Virus record (IMG/VR): IMGVR_UViG_3300006917_000039
Coordinates: 1 to 49,942 of that record
Reading direction: 5' to 3' (one strand)
Origin: a virus
Length of the DNA stretch: 49,942 bases
This document shows, piece by piece, positions 49,070-49,942 of this stretch; within the stretch, counting starts at the first letter, position 1, and every line of letters starts with the position of its first letter. Below the pieces are notes generated by a model, which was given only the letters and a program-made list of their open reading frames with translations, did no database searches and was not told where the DNA came from. A program made the translations under genes and the position numbers.

Positions 49070-49942
49070 GTGGCGTATAAACTTAGACGAGCAATATCCT
49101 TTCTTCCGCTTATATTGTTCTTCTTCATACTGCCCCTGAATCGGGCAACTGCCGAACCAGTTGACTATCTAGTTAACGGTTCATTTTCAGCCAATCAAGG
49201 GGGCTGGACCGGAGCAAATGGTGGAGCGTCATGCAATGCTGGTCAGCCATCACTTGGGGAATGGTATGCCGACAGTTTGGCGTTTTCTTACGAAATGGCG
49301 ACAGTTAGTCAAGACGTCGTCATTCCTAGTGCGGGAGTGGTCACTCTTTCATTTACTGGAATGCTGAGTGAGGGCGGTGGTCAATATTCAGCATCCCTTG
49401 AGGATGATGACGAAACAATCTCTACAGGGACGATAACCGAAGCAAGTTCGACCGAACACTCCCTCTCCATAACGACTCAATCCGATGACGAGACTGTAAC
49501 CGTCAGTTTCTCGGGTATTGATTCGCTCTGGTGGGCTGGATGTTATGGACCAGTAATCAGCGGTGCGTCTCTTGTTGCCGAAGAACCACCGCCGGTTGAA
49601 ACAACCACGACTACGACTGAGCCTCCTGCTCCAGAGGGCGGACTCGCTACCACTATCTATACGGTCACAAATATTCCCCCTACCATCTCAGACAGTGCGT
49701 ATCAGCAGTGCGGTGAAACTTGGTACGAGAATATTTATCAAACCTGGGATAGCCCTGAGTTGCATGTCGGAACCTGTGGGTGGGACCATTTCATGGCGCA
49801 CTATCAGGGATTTATCAATATTCCTGAGCACAACACCATTGAGTTCGTTGTCTATTCAGACGATGGAAGTCAAGTAGAGATTGACGGTCAAGCGCCATTT
49901 GGCTTGTGGACTGATAAGGGCTGTTCCCCCTCTTTCAGTGGA
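49070..49942 (+). CDS. Exported protein with Thr/Pro linker and PA14-like domain (partial)
   Basis: GTG start, frame open to the window end (291 codons), so the C-terminus is missing. Basic 'MAYKLRRAIS' then hydrophobic 'FLPLILFFFILPL' and 'ATAEP' make a clear signal peptide, cut probably after A28. Residues ~31-170 are a beta-sandwich-like domain ('LVNGSFSANQGGWTGANGGA', 'AGVVTLSFTGMLS'). Then a linker 'PPPVETTTTTTEPPAPEGG' (~172-190) and a PA14/GLEYA-like domain ('HFMAHYQGFINIPEH', 'FVVYSDDGSQVEIDG'). Exported, linker-bearing proteins of this type are host-like; in a phage it may modify or bind the cell surface. Confidence 0.75.
   Translation, partial: MAYKLRRAISFLPLILFFFILPLNRATAEPVDYLVNGSFSANQGGWTGANGGASCNAGQPSLGEWYADSLAFSYEMATVSQDVVIPSAGVVTLSFTGMLSEGGGQYSASLEDDDETISTGTITEASSTEHSLSITTQSDDETVTVSFSGIDSLWWAGCYGPVISGASLVAEEPPPVETTTTTTEPPAPEGGLATTIYTVTNIPPTISDSAYQQCGETWYENIYQTWDSPELHVGTCGWDHFMAHYQGFINIPEHNTIEFVVYSDDGSQVEIDGQAPFGLWTDKGCSPSFSG

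Noticed and set aside
1-49942. tRNA, rRNA, integrase, insertion sequences
   Set aside because: None seen by reading both strands; a tRNA scan would be decisive for tRNAs.

Overview
The window looks like part of the genome of a contractile-tailed (myovirus-type) double-stranded DNA phage, probably infecting an actinobacterium and probably from a metagenome. Myovirus morphology follows from the adjacent sheath and tube genes, the frameshifted tail-assembly chaperone, the tape measure and a P2/Mu-like baseplate set (LysM-type/hub protein, OB-fold spike-like protein, gp25-like wedge, baseplate J, tail protein I). The actinobacterial host is inferred from two things: head-region proteins carry motifs I know from actinobacteriophages (SHRPGM...QWA; CPxGxQFGG..TD; the duplicated 'DGSxPIKD..DLxNAI' module), and the last gene encodes an exported protein with a Thr/Pro linker. 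I see no tRNA, integrase, CRISPR array or rRNA.

Layout. The genome is transcribed divergently from about 28.0 kb. Leftward (minus strand, 28.0 to 0 kb): large terminase; a recombination/DNA block (Rad52-like annealing protein, Cas4/RecB-like nuclease, HNH, RuvC-like resolvase, small coiled-coil proteins); a ParB / PAPS-reductase-like / ParB cassette; a glycosyltransferase; neck and tail-completion proteins; sheath; tube; tail chaperone (G and frameshifted GT); a 1229-aa tape measure ending in an M15-like peptidase motif; baseplate; a holin-like protein; tail fibres, the last of which runs off the left edge with a collagen-like repeat.

Rightward (plus strand, 28.05 to 49.9 kb): small membrane protein; portal fused to a MuF-like head morphogenesis domain; S78 prohead protease with a long extension; then about 11.7 kb of large modular proteins inserted between protease and major capsid protein; the HK97-fold capsid protein closed by a strong terminator; then a second adsorption cluster (fibre-like protein, polyglycine adhesin, two small proteins) and a partial secreted protein with a PA14-like domain.

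The most unusual part is the 32.3-44.2 kb island. Its 1427-aa protein ends in a kinase-like domain (Lys, DRHxxN and IDxDxG motifs). The neighbouring 646-aa protein ends in what looks like a catalytically dead paralogue of the same domain. A third large protein ends in several helix-turn-helix-like units. Position and composition suggest capsid-packaged or head-associated effector proteins; this is inference. Other points of interest are the tail-chaperone frameshift without a canonical slippery heptamer and the ParB/PAPS-reductase/ParB trio.
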